A stretch of DNA of 54,165 nucleotides, from NCBI RefSeq assembly GCF_900230285.1, contig NZ_OCNK01000009.1, positions 1 through 54,165 on the forward strand, read 5' to 3'. Source of the DNA: Blastococcus haudaquaticus. Lineage in GTDB: Bacteria > Actinomycetota > Actinomycetes > Mycobacteriales > Geodermatophilaceae. Below are positions 7,180 to 15,333 of the stretch, piece by piece. The notes below the pieces were generated by a model that was not told the DNA's origin, ran no database searches, and saw only the letters and a list, made by a program, of their open reading frames with translations. How positions within the stretch are numbered: the first letter of the stretch is position 1; each line of letters opens with the position of its first letter. The position numbers and the translations under genes are program-made.

Positions 7180-7485
7180 GTGCGCCTGCGACCCGTCCTG
7201 ATCGCGGTCGCCGTCGCGCTGGTCCTGGTCGCAGCGGGCGGATGGGCCCTGCTGGGGCCGGCGGGCAGCGTGCGCCCGGGCCTGCCCGAGCCGATCCGGA
7301 TCACCACGACACCGGCGCCCGGGACACCGCAGGACGCGCCTTCGCCGTCGCCGGTCCCGAGCACGGAGGTCCCGGCGCCGGCGCCGGCCGATGTCGTCCC
7401 GCCCCCACCGCTGCCCGACGACGACGGGGACGACGGGGACGACGACGGGCCGGATGACGTTGATGACCCTGATGGCGATGACTGA
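7180..7485 (+). CDS. Small membrane-anchored protein with Pro-rich and acidic tail
   Basis: A 101-residue protein from GTG 7180. Residues 4-26 are a signal or anchor helix (VLIAVAVALVLVAAGGWALL). Residues about 45-80 are Pro/Ala/Ser-rich, and the last 25 residues are almost entirely Asp and Gly. No known domain. It overlaps the kinase start (ATGACTGA, 7478-7485), so it is translationally coupled to the sensor. An Asp-rich extracytoplasmic tail could bind cations, suggesting a ligand or accessory role for the kinase, but that is conjecture. Confidence 0.72.
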   Translation: MRLRPVLIAVAVALVLVAAGGWALLGPAGSVRPGLPEPIRITTTPAPGTPQDAPSPSPVPSTEVPAPAPADVVPPPPLPDDDGDDGDDDGPDDVDDPDGDD

Positions 7486-9013
7486 GGCGCGCGGCGCCAC
7501 CCGCTCACGCTGGGTGCCGCGCGCTGCGCGGACCCGCATCATCGGCTGGGTCCTGCTGCTCGTGTTCCTCGCCCTCGCCGTCCTCACCTTCGTGACCTGG
7601 CGGCTGCTCGTCCGGGAGATCGACGAGCGGATGGACCTGACCCTCGACACCGAGGTGTTCGAGTTCCGGCAGATCGTCGAGTCGGGGAACGACCCACGGA
7701 CCGGCGAGCCGTTCGACTCCGTCGACTCCGTCCTCGAGACCGTCATCACCTACAACCTGGCCCGGCCGAACGAGAAGTTCCTCGGCTACGTCGACGGTGC
7801 GTACCGGTTCCAGAGCCGGATCGAGGCGCCGGTCCTGCTCAGCGAGGACGCCGAGTTCACCCGGCTGGTGGGCTCGGTCGAGGAGACCGTCGCCGGCCGC
7901 TACGAGAGCGGTGCCGGGGAGATCCGCTACCTCGCCGTCCCGGTGTCCCTCGCCGGCGACCCGAGGTCGGGGGTCGCCGTCGTCGCCTACTTCGCCGACC
8001 AGGAGCGCGACTCCGCCCACCACACGGCGCGGCTGATGCTGGCCGTCGGCGGGGTCACCGTGCTGCTGGCCGCCGCCGGTGCCTGGGTGGTGGCCGGCCG
8101 GATCCTGCGTCCGGTCCGCGACGTGGCCGCGACCGCCCAGGGCATCACCGAGCGCGACCTCTCCGGGCGCATCCCCGTGGACGGGCGTCCCGCCGACGAG
8201 CTGACCGACCTCGCGACGTCGGTCAACGCGATGCTCGACCGGTTGGAGTCGGGAGCCGCCGCCCAGCGCCGGTTCCTCGACGACGCGGGCCACGAGCTCC
8301 GGACGCCGATCACCATCGTGCGCGGGCACCTCGAGGTCCTCGACCCGACCGACCAGGTCGACGTGCGGGACACCGTGGCGCTCGTGGACGACGAGCTGGA
8401 CCGGATGAACCGCATCGTCTCCGACCTGCTGCTCCTCGCCCGGGCCGAGCAGCCGCGGTTCGTCCGCCCCCAGCCGGTCGACGTCGAGGCGCTCACCTCG
8501 GCGGTGTTCGACAAGGTGCGGCGGCTGGGCGACCGGCACTGGGCGCTGGAGACGACCGCCCGCGTCGACGCGCTGCTGGACCCGCAGCGGGTGACCCAGG
8601 CGCTGGTCGCCCTCGCCGACAACGCCGTCCGCTACACCGCCCCCGGCGTCCGCATCTCCGTCGGCAGCCAGTACAGCGGCGGGGCGCTGCGCTTCTGGAT
8701 CTCCGACACCGGGCCCGGCGTCCCGGAGGAGGACCGGGCGCGGGTCTTCGAGCGCTTCGCCCGCGGAGCCGCCGGCGCCCGCCGTTCCGACGGCGCCGGG
8801 CTGGGCCTGGCCATCGTGGCGGCCATCGCCCAGGCGCACGGGGGGACGGCTGTGCTCGACAGCGTCACCGGGCGCGGGACGACGGTGACGCTGGTGATCC
8901 CGGCGCAGGTCGCGCCGCCGGACGACGGCAGCACCGACACCGTGGACGACGACCTCGCCACGCCCGACATCCCGACCGACGAACCCATCGCACCCCGAGG
9001 AGGCCGGCCGTGA
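7478..9013 (+). CDS. Sensor histidine kinase (HAMP, two-component)
   Basis: A 511-residue transmembrane kinase. ATG 7478 is chosen because it overlaps the upstream stop. Transmembrane helices lie near residues 21-41 and 185-208 and flank a 140-residue extracytoplasmic sensor. HAMP follows (RILRPVRDVAATAQGI). The HisKA phospho-acceptor is in FLDDAGHELRTPI (residue about 274), and the ATPase boxes are DNAVRYT, DTGPGVPEED and DGAGLGLAIV. The regulator gene starts inside its stop codon (GTGA), so the two form a cognate pair. Domain order and pairing resemble actinobacterial TrcS- or MprB-like kinases. The signal is unknown. Confidence 0.93.
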   Translation: MTEARGATRSRWVPRAARTRIIGWVLLLVFLALAVLTFVTWRLLVREIDERMDLTLDTEVFEFRQIVESGNDPRTGEPFDSVDSVLETVITYNLARPNEKFLGYVDGAYRFQSRIEAPVLLSEDAEFTRLVGSVEETVAGRYESGAGEIRYLAVPVSLAGDPRSGVAVVAYFADQERDSAHHTARLMLAVGGVTVLLAAAGAWVVAGRILRPVRDVAATAQGITERDLSGRIPVDGRPADELTDLATSVNAMLDRLESGAAAQRRFLDDAGHELRTPITIVRGHLEVLDPTDQVDVRDTVALVDDELDRMNRIVSDLLLLARAEQPRFVRPQPVDVEALTSAVFDKVRRLGDRHWALETTARVDALLDPQRVTQALVALADNAVRYTAPGVRISVGSQYSGGALRFWISDTGPGVPEEDRARVFERFARGAAGARRSDGAGLGLAIVAAIAQAHGGTAVLDSVTGRGTTVTLVIPAQVAPPDDGSTDTVDDDLATPDIPTDEPIAPRGGRP

Positions 9014-9672
9014 GCCGAGTCCTGATCGCCGAGGACGAGCCGCGCATCGCTTCCTTCATCGAGAAGGGGCTGAAGGCGCACGGCTTCACCACCGCCGTGG
9101 CCGGTGACGGCCGGACGGCCCGGGCCTCAGCCCTCAGCGGCGAGTTCGACCTGCTGGTACTCGACATCGGGCTGCCGGGGATGGACGGCTTCGAGGTCCT
9201 CCGGTCGCTGCGGGCCGAGCGATGCACCATCCCGGTCGTCGTCCTGACCGCCCGCGACAGCGTCCAGGACACCGTCGCCGGCCTCGAGGGTGGCGCCGAC
9301 GACTACATGCCCAAGCCGTTCCGGTTCGAGGAGCTGCTCGCCCGGATCCGGCTGCGCCTGGCCGGGGGCCGAGGCACGGAGGTGACCGTGCTCAGCTGCG
9401 GTGACCTGTCCCTCGACCTGCGCACGCGCCGGGCGCGGGCAGGCGATCGCACCGTCGACCTCTCCGCGCGGGAGTTCGCCCTCGCCGAGACCTTCCTGCG
9501 GCATCCGGGCCAGGTGCTGGCCCGGGAGCAGCTGCTCAGCCACGTCTGGGGCTACGACTTCGACCCCGGCTCCAACGTCGTGGACGTCTACGTGCGCTAC
9601 CTCCGCAAGAAACTCGGCGCCGACCGCATCGAGACGGTGCGCGGGATGGGCTACCGCCTGCTCGAGGCCTGA
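9010..9672 (+). CDS. OmpR/PhoB-family response regulator
   Basis: A 220-residue regulator. The receiver domain (residues 1-115) has the acidic pair EDE, phospho-Asp in LLVLDIGLPGMDG (about residue 51) and Lys in MPKPF. The C-terminal winged helix (residues about 130-220) has LSAREFALAETFLRHPGQVL, HVWGYDFDPGSNVVDVYVRYLRKKL and TVRGMGYRL. Coupled to the kinase at 7478-9013 by a 4-base overlap. Direct repeats of CTCTCA before the operon and near 10-11.5 kb are plausible binding sites. A strong inverted-repeat terminator follows 7 bp after the stop. Confidence 0.95.
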   Translation: MSRVLIAEDEPRIASFIEKGLKAHGFTTAVAGDGRTARASALSGEFDLLVLDIGLPGMDGFEVLRSLRAERCTIPVVVLTARDSVQDTVAGLEGGADDYMPKPFRFEELLARIRLRLAGGRGTEVTVLSCGDLSLDLRTRRARAGDRTVDLSAREFALAETFLRHPGQVLAREQLLSHVWGYDFDPGSNVVDVYVRYLRKKLGADRIETVRGMGYRLLEA

Positions 9673-9679
9673 GACGCCG

Positions 9680-9712
9680 ACGACCCCCCGGCGCCGTGCG
9701 CCGGGGGGTCGT
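9680..9712. terminator. Bidirectional terminator
   Basis: ACGACCCCCCGGCGC pairs perfectly over 15 bp with GCGCCGGGGGGTCGT around a CGT loop. It lies between the convergent regulator gene and the 9724-10128 gene, so it can serve both. Confidence 0.85.
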
Positions 9713-9723
9713 TCCGCGGAGGG

Positions 9724-10128
9724 TCAGTCGTCGGTGTCCGGGCTGTCGACGTCCGGGGTCTGGACGTCGGGGGTGTCGACGTCGGCGCTCTGCACGTCAG
9801 CCGAGTCCCAGGCGCTCTCGGCGGGCGAGTCGGCGGTCTCCGGGGACGCGTCGACCGGCGCGGCGTCGGGGCTGTCGGTGACGCTCTCGGTGGGGGAGTC
9901 GGCAGACTCCGGGGACGCGTCGGCCGGAGCGGCGGCCACGGAGGCGTCGGGGGAGTCCGACGCGGACTGCGCGGATGCGTCAGCGACCGGGGCGGCGACC
10001 GTCACGCTGTCGGGCACCGGGCCGGAGCGGTCGTCGTCGGCGGCGGCGAGGCCGACGCCGGTAACACCGAGGCCGGTCAGGGCGGCGCCGAAGGTGACGA
10101 TCTTCCAGGTGGCGGGGCGGCGGGTCAT
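9724..10128 (-). CDS. Secreted Asp/Ser/Pro/Ala repeat protein
   Basis: A 134-residue protein from ATG 10128. A signal peptide (TWKIVTFGAALTGLGVTGVGLAAA) ends near residue 30. The remainder is low complexity: imperfect repeats of A(S/D)PE(S/T)ADSP and a final series of DVQ/DVDTPD units ending SPDTDD. It has no Cys and is strongly acidic. No catalytic domain is seen; it may be a cell-surface or ion-binding protein. A degenerate TGAGAG repeat (11-bp spacing) lies upstream, which would place it under the neighbouring two-component system. Confidence 0.75.
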   Translation of the reverse strand: MTRRPATWKIVTFGAALTGLGVTGVGLAAADDDRSGPVPDSVTVAAPVADASAQSASDSPDASVAAAPADASPESADSPTESVTDSPDAAPVDASPETADSPAESAWDSADVQSADVDTPDVQTPDVDSPDTDD

Positions 10129-10190
10129 GGGAGGAGTTCCTTCCGTCGAGGTGTCGTGTCGCTGACACCACTGAGGTTGTCCGCCGCGGG

Positions 10191-10227
10191 TGAGAGCCCG
10201 GGGAGACTCGGATGAAGGGCCTCTCAT
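10191..10227. promoter_or_regulatory. Degenerate TGAGAG/CTCTCA repeats
   Basis: TGAGAG (10191), GGAGAC (10202) and TGAAGG (10213) follow each other at 11-bp steps, and CTCTCAT sits at 10221. They fall in the 95-bp gap before the 10128 start. Similarity to the 7128-7145 box suggests a shared regulator, but the second and third units match only 4 of 6 bases. Confidence 0.35.
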
Positions 10228-11471
10228 GCGGGGCGGGCCCACTGCTCGGCGAGGGCGACCCGCTCGGCGGTGACGGCCGGCCAGCCCGGCTGCTGTACCC
10301 GGAAGGGTCCGGTGGCCAGGCCCAGCAGCACGGCGGCCACCCGTGTCCGCACCTGCGCGGCGGGCCAGCGCCGCAGGGCGGCCGTCTCGACCTCCTGCCG
10401 GTACCGCACCGACGTCGCGGGGACGGGGAGCACCTGCTCCAGGACGGCGAGATGGGCCAGCAGGGTCGCCCAGTCGTCGATCCGGTGGCCGCACCCCGCG
10501 GTGTCGACGTCGAGCAGCCCCACGATCCGGCCGTCGTCCACGAGCAGCTGGGCCTCGTAGAAGTCGCCGTGCACCGGAACGAGGTCGTGCTCGCCGGGGT
10601 CGGTCGCGGCCAGGCGGGACGTGAGGGCGTCGAGCCGGGGGCGCAACCGTGGCGCGACGGCGGCCAGCACCGCCGCGTGGTCGCCGGCCCGCGCCGGCCC
10701 GTCGCCCGGTCGCCGCCGCCCCGGGGCTCCCAGCCCGGCCACCCCGAGGGGCAGCGCGTCCAGCACGCGGTCCAGTTCGTCGGGTGACGGCAACCCGCAG
10801 CCGTCCGCGGCGAGCAGTGCCCGCATCGGCTTGCCGGGCAGCCCGGGCAGTACCACCACGCCGTCGGGGGTGGCGGCCTGCACCGGCGGGACCGGCACGG
10901 CGCCGGCCAGGAGCTCGTGCCGCGCCACCAGCTGGTCGACCGCCGAGGGCCGGACCACCTTGAGGAACAGCCGCCCCTCCGGCGTCTGCGCCTCGACCAC
11001 CGCCCGGCGGCCCGGGCGGTAGGAGCGCAGCGTCAACCGCGGCGGCCCGGGGACCAGCCCGAGCTCACCGAGTCGGGCGCCCACGGCGGCCGACGACGAC
11101 GCCCAGGCCAGACCGGGGAGCGCCGGGTCCAGCGGCCACCGCCACAGGCCGACCCGCACCGTATCCGTCCCGGACGCGCCCTCCAGCACGGCGGCGCCCT
11201 CGGGGATGCGCGTACCGGTCGTCGCGGCCAGGGACTCCCGCGTCTCCCGGCCGTCGGCCCACGCGACCGCGGCGGAGTACTGCGCCGTCGCGGCGCCGTC
11301 GGGCTGCAGGGAGACCGTGGTGGCCCGCAGCGTGCGCAGCCGGCCGCCCAGGGGAGCGAGGACGGCGGTCCAGAGGTCGGCGGCCGGCTCCCCGAGCAGC
11401 AGCTGGAGCGAGGGCGGCCACGCCGCCACGACGTCGGGGTCCACGGGCGCCGGCACGGCGGGAGAGGTCAC
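10224..11471 (-). CDS. Aminoglycoside phosphotransferase-fold kinase family protein
   Basis: About 415 residues if it starts at GTG 11471; GTG 11483 is equally possible and neither has a clear ribosome site. The C-terminal half has the APH/choline-kinase catalytic signature VHGDFYEAQLLVDDG, then LLDVDTAGCGHRIDDWA, giving the catalytic Asp and the metal-binding Asp. The N-lobe Lys may be in GRLFLKVVRP. The first 150 residues are less typical. Substrates of this family range from sugars (maltokinase) to drugs and amino alcohols, and cannot be told here. The gene upstream is divergent gluconokinase, across an interval with CTCATC repeats. Confidence 0.75.
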   Translation of the reverse strand: MTSPAVPAPVDPDVVAAWPPSLQLLLGEPAADLWTAVLAPLGGRLRTLRATTVSLQPDGAATAQYSAAVAWADGRETRESLAATTGTRIPEGAAVLEGASGTDTVRVGLWRWPLDPALPGLAWASSSAAVGARLGELGLVPGPPRLTLRSYRPGRRAVVEAQTPEGRLFLKVVRPSAVDQLVARHELLAGAVPVPPVQAATPDGVVVLPGLPGKPMRALLAADGCGLPSPDELDRVLDALPLGVAGLGAPGRRRPGDGPARAGDHAAVLAAVAPRLRPRLDALTSRLAATDPGEHDLVPVHGDFYEAQLLVDDGRIVGLLDVDTAGCGHRIDDWATLLAHLAVLEQVLPVPATSVRYRQEVETAALRRWPAAQVRTRVAAVLLGLATGPFRVQQPGWPAVTAERVALAEQWARPA

Positions 11472-11503
11472 CGGAGGACGGTGCACGCGTCCGGTGACGT
11501 CCC

Positions 11504-11532
11504 GATGAGCTCTCGATGAGGCCGCTCTCATC
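11504..11532. promoter_or_regulatory. GATGAG/CTCATC repeats between divergent genes
   Basis: GATGAGC-TCTC-GATGAGG (11504-11521) is a 7+4+7 direct repeat, followed by CTCTCATC at 11525-11532 in the opposite sense. The half-site resembles that at 7128-7145. It could act on the leftward kinase-fold gene or the rightward gluconokinase. Confidence 0.45.
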
Positions 11533-11580
11533 CGGGGGCACGGGGCGCCGGCGCACCGGCGGGGGGCATACGGTCGCGCC

Positions 11581-12141
11581 ATGCAGCCGGAGACCCAGGT
11601 GGCGCCCACGTCGATCGTCGTGATGGGGGTGTCCGGATCCGGGAAGACGACGGTCGCGGCCGGCCTCGTGGAGCGGTTGGGGTGGGAGTTCGCCGAGGGG
11701 GACGACTTCCACCCGCCCGCCAACGTCGAGAAGATGCGCAGCGGCCGGCCGCTGGACGACGACGACCGCTGGCCCTGGCTGCGCTCCCTGGCCGCCTGGT
11801 TCGGGGAGCACGAGCGGGCCGGCGCCTCCGTCGTCGTCACGTGCTCGGCGCTCAAGCGCAGCTACCGCGACCTGCTGCGCGACGGACACCCCTCGGTCTG
11901 GTTCGCGCACGTCACCGCCGATGCCGAGGTGCTCCGGCGGCGGGTCGCGGACCGCTCCGGCCACTACATGCCGTCGTCCCTGCTCGACAGCCAGCTGGCG
12001 ACCCTGGAGCCCTTGCAGGACGACGAGCCCGGCGCCGCCGTCCCGGGTGACGGCGCGCCGGAGGACGTCGTCGCCCTGCTGCTGGCCGCACTCGCCGCCG
12101 AGCGCGGTGTCCGCCCCGGGAGTCCGCGGACCTCCGCCTGA
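11581..12141 (+). CDS. gntK: Gluconokinase
   Basis: A 186-residue P-loop kinase from ATG 11581. Walker A is GVSGSGKTTVA (residues about 16-26), followed by the GntK motifs EGDDFHPPANVEKM and GRPLDDDDRWPWL. VVVTCSALKRSYRDLLR and RRRVADRSGHYMPSSLLDSQLATLE complete the family pattern. It phosphorylates gluconate to 6-phosphogluconate, feeding the pentose phosphate pathway in the cytosol. No permease or dehydrogenase is adjacent. Length is normal for the family. Confidence 0.95.
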   Translation: MQPETQVAPTSIVVMGVSGSGKTTVAAGLVERLGWEFAEGDDFHPPANVEKMRSGRPLDDDDRWPWLRSLAAWFGEHERAGASVVVTCSALKRSYRDLLRDGHPSVWFAHVTADAEVLRRRVADRSGHYMPSSLLDSQLATLEPLQDDEPGAAVPGDGAPEDVVALLLAALAAERGVRPGSPRTSA

Positions 12142-12282
12142 CGGTTGCGTCGCGGGACCGCCCGCAGTCCACATCGCGGGTCCGGAGGCCGTCGGACATC
12201 CACGCTTCCGGCCCGCGCCGGCTGGGCATGGACGGTGCCCCGGCGCGGACGGCGCGGGACGGGGCTACGGGGAGAACTGAAG

Positions 12283-13032
12283 ATGAGCACGACGGGTGCT
12301 GCACGGGGGTCGTCGGCGGCGGGGTTGTACGGCAGCAGCGTGGGTCCACGTCCGATCCGGGCCGCGGTGACGGAGTGCATCGGTACGGCGATCCTGGTGT
12401 TCGTCGGGACCAGCGCCGCCGTGGCGACGGCCGCCCGGGGTGTCGACGTCTACGACACGCTGGCGGTGGTGCTCGCCTTCGGGGTCACCCTGGTCGCGCT
12501 CGTGGCGGCATTCGGGCACGTCTCGGGCTGCCACCTGAACCCGGCCGTGACCATCGGTCTGGCGGCGACCGGCCGGTTCCCGTGGTCGGCGGCCGGCGTG
12601 TACGTGCTGGCACAGCTGGCCGGCGGGGTGCTGGGCGCGCTGGCCACCTGGGTCAGCTACGGCGGCCGGGCGCGCAGCGAGGGGGCGCTCGGTGCGACCC
12701 ATCCGATGGACGGCGTCTCTGCCGGTCAGGCCTTCGTCGTGGAGCTCCTGGTCACCTTCGTCCTGGTGCTCGTCGTCGTCTCCGTGGCCACCGACGACCG
12801 GGCCGAGAGCGCGATCGCGCCGGTGGCCGTCGGCTTCGCCCTGGCCGCCGGCATCTTCGTCGCCGGTCCGCTGACCGGCGGCGCGGTCAACCCGGCCCGG
12901 GCCTTCGGCCCGAACCTGCTGGCCGCGGACCTCGGCTCGCTGTGGATCTACCTGCTGGCGCCCACGATCGGCGGGGTCCTGGCTGCCGTCCTCTACGACC
13001 GCGTCCTGGCACCGGCCGAGCCGCCGGAGTGA
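12283..13032 (+). CDS. Aquaporin / MIP family channel
   Basis: A 249-residue membrane channel from ATG 12283 (GGGGAGAACTGAAG upstream). It has two NPA half-helices, GCHLNPAVTIG near residue 85 and GGAVNPARAFGP near residue 205, and six hydrophobic helices. The aromatic/Arg filter Arg follows the second NPA. Short loops favour a water channel (AqpZ-like) over a glycerol facilitator, but this is inference. About 140 bp without an obvious promoter separates it from gntK. Confidence 0.93.
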   Translation: MSTTGAARGSSAAGLYGSSVGPRPIRAAVTECIGTAILVFVGTSAAVATAARGVDVYDTLAVVLAFGVTLVALVAAFGHVSGCHLNPAVTIGLAATGRFPWSAAGVYVLAQLAGGVLGALATWVSYGGRARSEGALGATHPMDGVSAGQAFVVELLVTFVLVLVVVSVATDDRAESAIAPVAVGFALAAGIFVAGPLTGGAVNPARAFGPNLLAADLGSLWIYLLAPTIGGVLAAVLYDRVLAPAEPPE

Positions 13033-13053
13033 CGGGCGGCTGCTGGCCCGGGG

Positions 13054-13404
13054 TCAGGTCCCGTCGGGGTCCGGGACGTCTCCGGCCGGGCGGCGGTCGG
13101 CGGCCGATCGGCCGGACTCGACGCTCCGGTCGTACTGGCGGCGTTCGACGCGCAACGTGCCGTTGCGGACGGACGTCGCGTGGTCGGCGAGCTCCGCGGT
13201 CCCACCGGCGAGCCGCTTCTGTGCGACGGTGAGTGCCGCGCCGTGGTCGCGGATCGTCAGGAGCAGGTGGTCGATGCTGTCGGCGACGACGTACTTGGTG
13301 CCGTCCACGAGGTGGACGACGGTGTCCGGGTCGATCTCCACGCGCTCGATGAGCGTGGGGTCGATGGTGAAGTGCCGGCCGTTGCGGCAGGTGACAGCGA
13401 TCAC
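13054..13404 (-). CDS. FlbD-family protein (orphan, extended)
   Basis: 116 residues from GTG 13404 with GGAAGGA upstream. Residues 1-60 match the flagellar FlbD family: IAVTCRNGRHFTIDPTLIER, then VEIDPDTVVHLVDGTKYVV and DSIDHLLLTI. FlbD is usually 60-75 residues and sits in flagellar operons; here it has a roughly 50-residue polar tail and no flagellar gene nearby. Function is therefore uncertain. The long frame that runs through it to 15069 is an antisense artefact. Confidence 0.72.
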   Translation of the reverse strand: MIAVTCRNGRHFTIDPTLIERVEIDPDTVVHLVDGTKYVVADSIDHLLLTIRDHGAALTVAQKRLAGGTAELADHATSVRNGTLRVERRQYDRSVESGRSAADRRPAGDVPDPDGT

Positions 13405-13547
13405 GGGAGCGGTCCTTCCGCTCGGGCGGGGCAGCGGACCCCGGTGGCGCCGGTTCCCGGCCCTTGCTGCATCGGCGGGCGGCAGGTGGGGATCCAGCCG
13501 AATCACCCACGTCTCACCCCCGCGCCGGGCGGGCGCGGGCGGGCGGG

Positions 13548-14852
13548 TCAGAAGCCGAACAGCAGGCCCAGGCCGCCGAGGGTGAACAGCACCATCACGA
13601 CGACCAGCGGCAGCTGGTCCGACGCCCGGGCCCGCCGGGCGGACAGCAGGGCCCTCTCGTGGGCGAGCGTCACCCCGATGACGTGGCCCACGATGATCGC
13701 GCCCACCTGGACGAGCGCGATCGCGTCGGAGCTGACCGCGGTGAGGTCCACGCGGTTGCCGTAGGTGCCGAACAGGTCGACCCCGTCGATGCCGAAGGGG
13801 TTGCTGATCAGGATCCAGGTGGTCTGCCCGTCCAGGGCCAGGAGGCTGAAGTAGTGGGCCACCGTGTAGCCGAGGGCGATCGGGATGACCGTGGCCGCGT
13901 ACCGCGCCGGCTGGACGGCGGGGTCCTGGCCCGCCATCCGGCCCGACAGCCGGGTGCCCAGCGCGTAGAGGACGGCGACGATCGCGACCATGGCGAGCAG
14001 GCCGAGCGTCCCGGACAGCGTGTCGTTCGCCGCCCCGGGACCGGTCTGCCAGAAGACGGTGCGCGACAGCCCGTCGAACGCCGTCGAGCCGAGCAGCACC
14101 ACGACGAGGGGGGCGAGCCCGGGGGAGGGCGGGGTGGCGATCGCGTTGGCGAGGGGGTTGCGCAGCACGAGTCGGCCGTCGTCGCGTCGTCCCCACGGGG
14201 ACAGCCTGGCGATCAGGGTCGAGTAGGCCTCGAAGCCGTCCCCCTGCGCGAACCAGTCCTCGCCGAACCACAGGGCGAGGCCCACCTGCACGACGGCGTA
14301 GCCGATCAGGAAGACCGCGACCGTGACGGGCTCCGCGCGCCCCGGGTAGACCAGCTCGAGCCAGACGAAGACCAGCAGCGAGGCGGCGGCGGGCCAGAGA
14401 CCCAGGGCCGGCAGCCGGGCGACGCCGGGCGCGCGGGGCACCAGTCCGCGCAGCCCACGGTGCAGGAGCCGCAACGGATTGGCCAGCCGCGCGACCGGGC
14501 CGACCAGGAGGCTCAGCGGGACGAGTCCCGCCCAGAAGGTGACGTAGAGAACCCAGGGGGCGAGGTTCCGGTCGGTGTCCGCCGGACCCCACAGCGCGAC
14601 GGCGACGACGAGGGCGGCGACGGCGAGCGCCGCGGCCTGGAGACCGCGGCGGAACGGGGCGCCGTCGAGCAGGCGCTGCACCCCGCCCGGCAGCGGGCGG
14701 CCCGAGCCCGACCCGCCGAGCCTCGGCGTGCGCCAGAAGAGCACCAGGACGGCGAAGCTCACGAGGATCGCGGCGCCGGCGCCGTAGAGCGCGAAACCGA
14801 TCGGGATCGGCAGGTCGGTCCGCGAGCCGACCCCGTGGGCGAGGACGATCAC
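13548..14852 (-). CDS. Polytopic membrane protein (family sometimes named fenitrothion hydrolase)
   Basis: 434 residues from GTG 14852, overlapping the upstream stop by 4 bases (GTGA). It has about 10-11 hydrophobic helices. The N-terminal LAHGVGSRTDLPIPIGFALYG and the later YTVAHYFSLLALDGQTTWI and ISNPFGIDGVDLFGT stretches match a conserved actinobacterial family that carries the name fenitrothion hydrolase in databases; I know of no evidence in this sequence for hydrolase activity. Conserved His residues in membrane segments would fit metal or heme binding. Co-transcribed with the cupredoxin-like lipoprotein and probably the 15334 gene. Confidence 0.7.
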   Translation of the reverse strand: MIVLAHGVGSRTDLPIPIGFALYGAGAAILVSFAVLVLFWRTPRLGGSGSGRPLPGGVQRLLDGAPFRRGLQAAALAVAALVVAVALWGPADTDRNLAPWVLYVTFWAGLVPLSLLVGPVARLANPLRLLHRGLRGLVPRAPGVARLPALGLWPAAASLLVFVWLELVYPGRAEPVTVAVFLIGYAVVQVGLALWFGEDWFAQGDGFEAYSTLIARLSPWGRRDDGRLVLRNPLANAIATPPSPGLAPLVVVLLGSTAFDGLSRTVFWQTGPGAANDTLSGTLGLLAMVAIVAVLYALGTRLSGRMAGQDPAVQPARYAATVIPIALGYTVAHYFSLLALDGQTTWILISNPFGIDGVDLFGTYGNRVDLTAVSSDAIALVQVGAIIVGHVIGVTLAHERALLSARRARASDQLPLVVVMVLFTLGGLGLLFGF

Positions 14853-15298
14853 CCGACCTGCAGCGAGAGGAGCTGCGTCCCCGCGTCGTGCAGCTCCACC
14901 TCGAACACCCCCGGGATCGTCGCGTCGAACTCGATCGTCGCCGGGGTGCCCGGGACGAGGTCAGCACCCAGGTCGTAGCCGTGCACGTGCAGCTCGTCGG
15001 GGGCGTCGCTGGTGACGACGAGGACGACGTGCTCCCCGACCGGTACCGGCACACGGCCGGTGTCCCCACTGGCCTGACCGCCGGTGACGGTCACCTCGAT
15101 CCGCTGCCCGGCGGGCGCCGCCGGGGTGGCGGAGGTCGCGGGCGCGGACGACGCCGCACTGCTCGCGGACGACGAGGCGCTACCGGACGAGGAGCTCCCG
15201 GGAGCGGCCTCCGGGTCGGTGCCGGCGCAGCCGGTCACGACCGTGGCGAGGGCCAGGCCGATCAGGGCAGCGCGGAGCCGGGCAGGACGAAAGGACAC
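14849..15298 (-). CDS. Cupredoxin-like lipoprotein
   Basis: 149 residues from ATG 15298. A lipoprotein signal ends at TVVTGCAG (Cys near residue 24). A Ser/Ala-rich linker (about 25-60) precedes a small beta-domain with PVPVGEHVVLVVTSDAPDE, then LHVHGYDLG and IPGVFEVELHDAGTQLL. The pattern resembles cupredoxin-type domains, but the Cys and Met copper ligands of classical cupredoxins are missing and only HVH and H remain. Coupled by overlap with the polytopic membrane protein downstream. Likely extracytoplasmic and metal- or redox-linked; not proven. Confidence 0.75.
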   Translation of the reverse strand: MSFRPARLRAALIGLALATVVTGCAGTDPEAAPGSSSSGSASSSASSAASSAPATSATPAAPAGQRIEVTVTGGQASGDTGRVPVPVGEHVVLVVTSDAPDELHVHGYDLGADLVPGTPATIEFDATIPGVFEVELHDAGTQLLSLQVG

Positions 15299-15333
15299 AG
15301 GTGTTCTCCGGGGATGGCTGGGGGAGCAGGAGG

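Noticed and set aside
13054-15069. 671-codon frame extending through the FlbD-like gene
   Set aside because: Only the last 116 codons resemble a family; the remainder is an out-of-frame reading of the membrane protein and lipoprotein genes.
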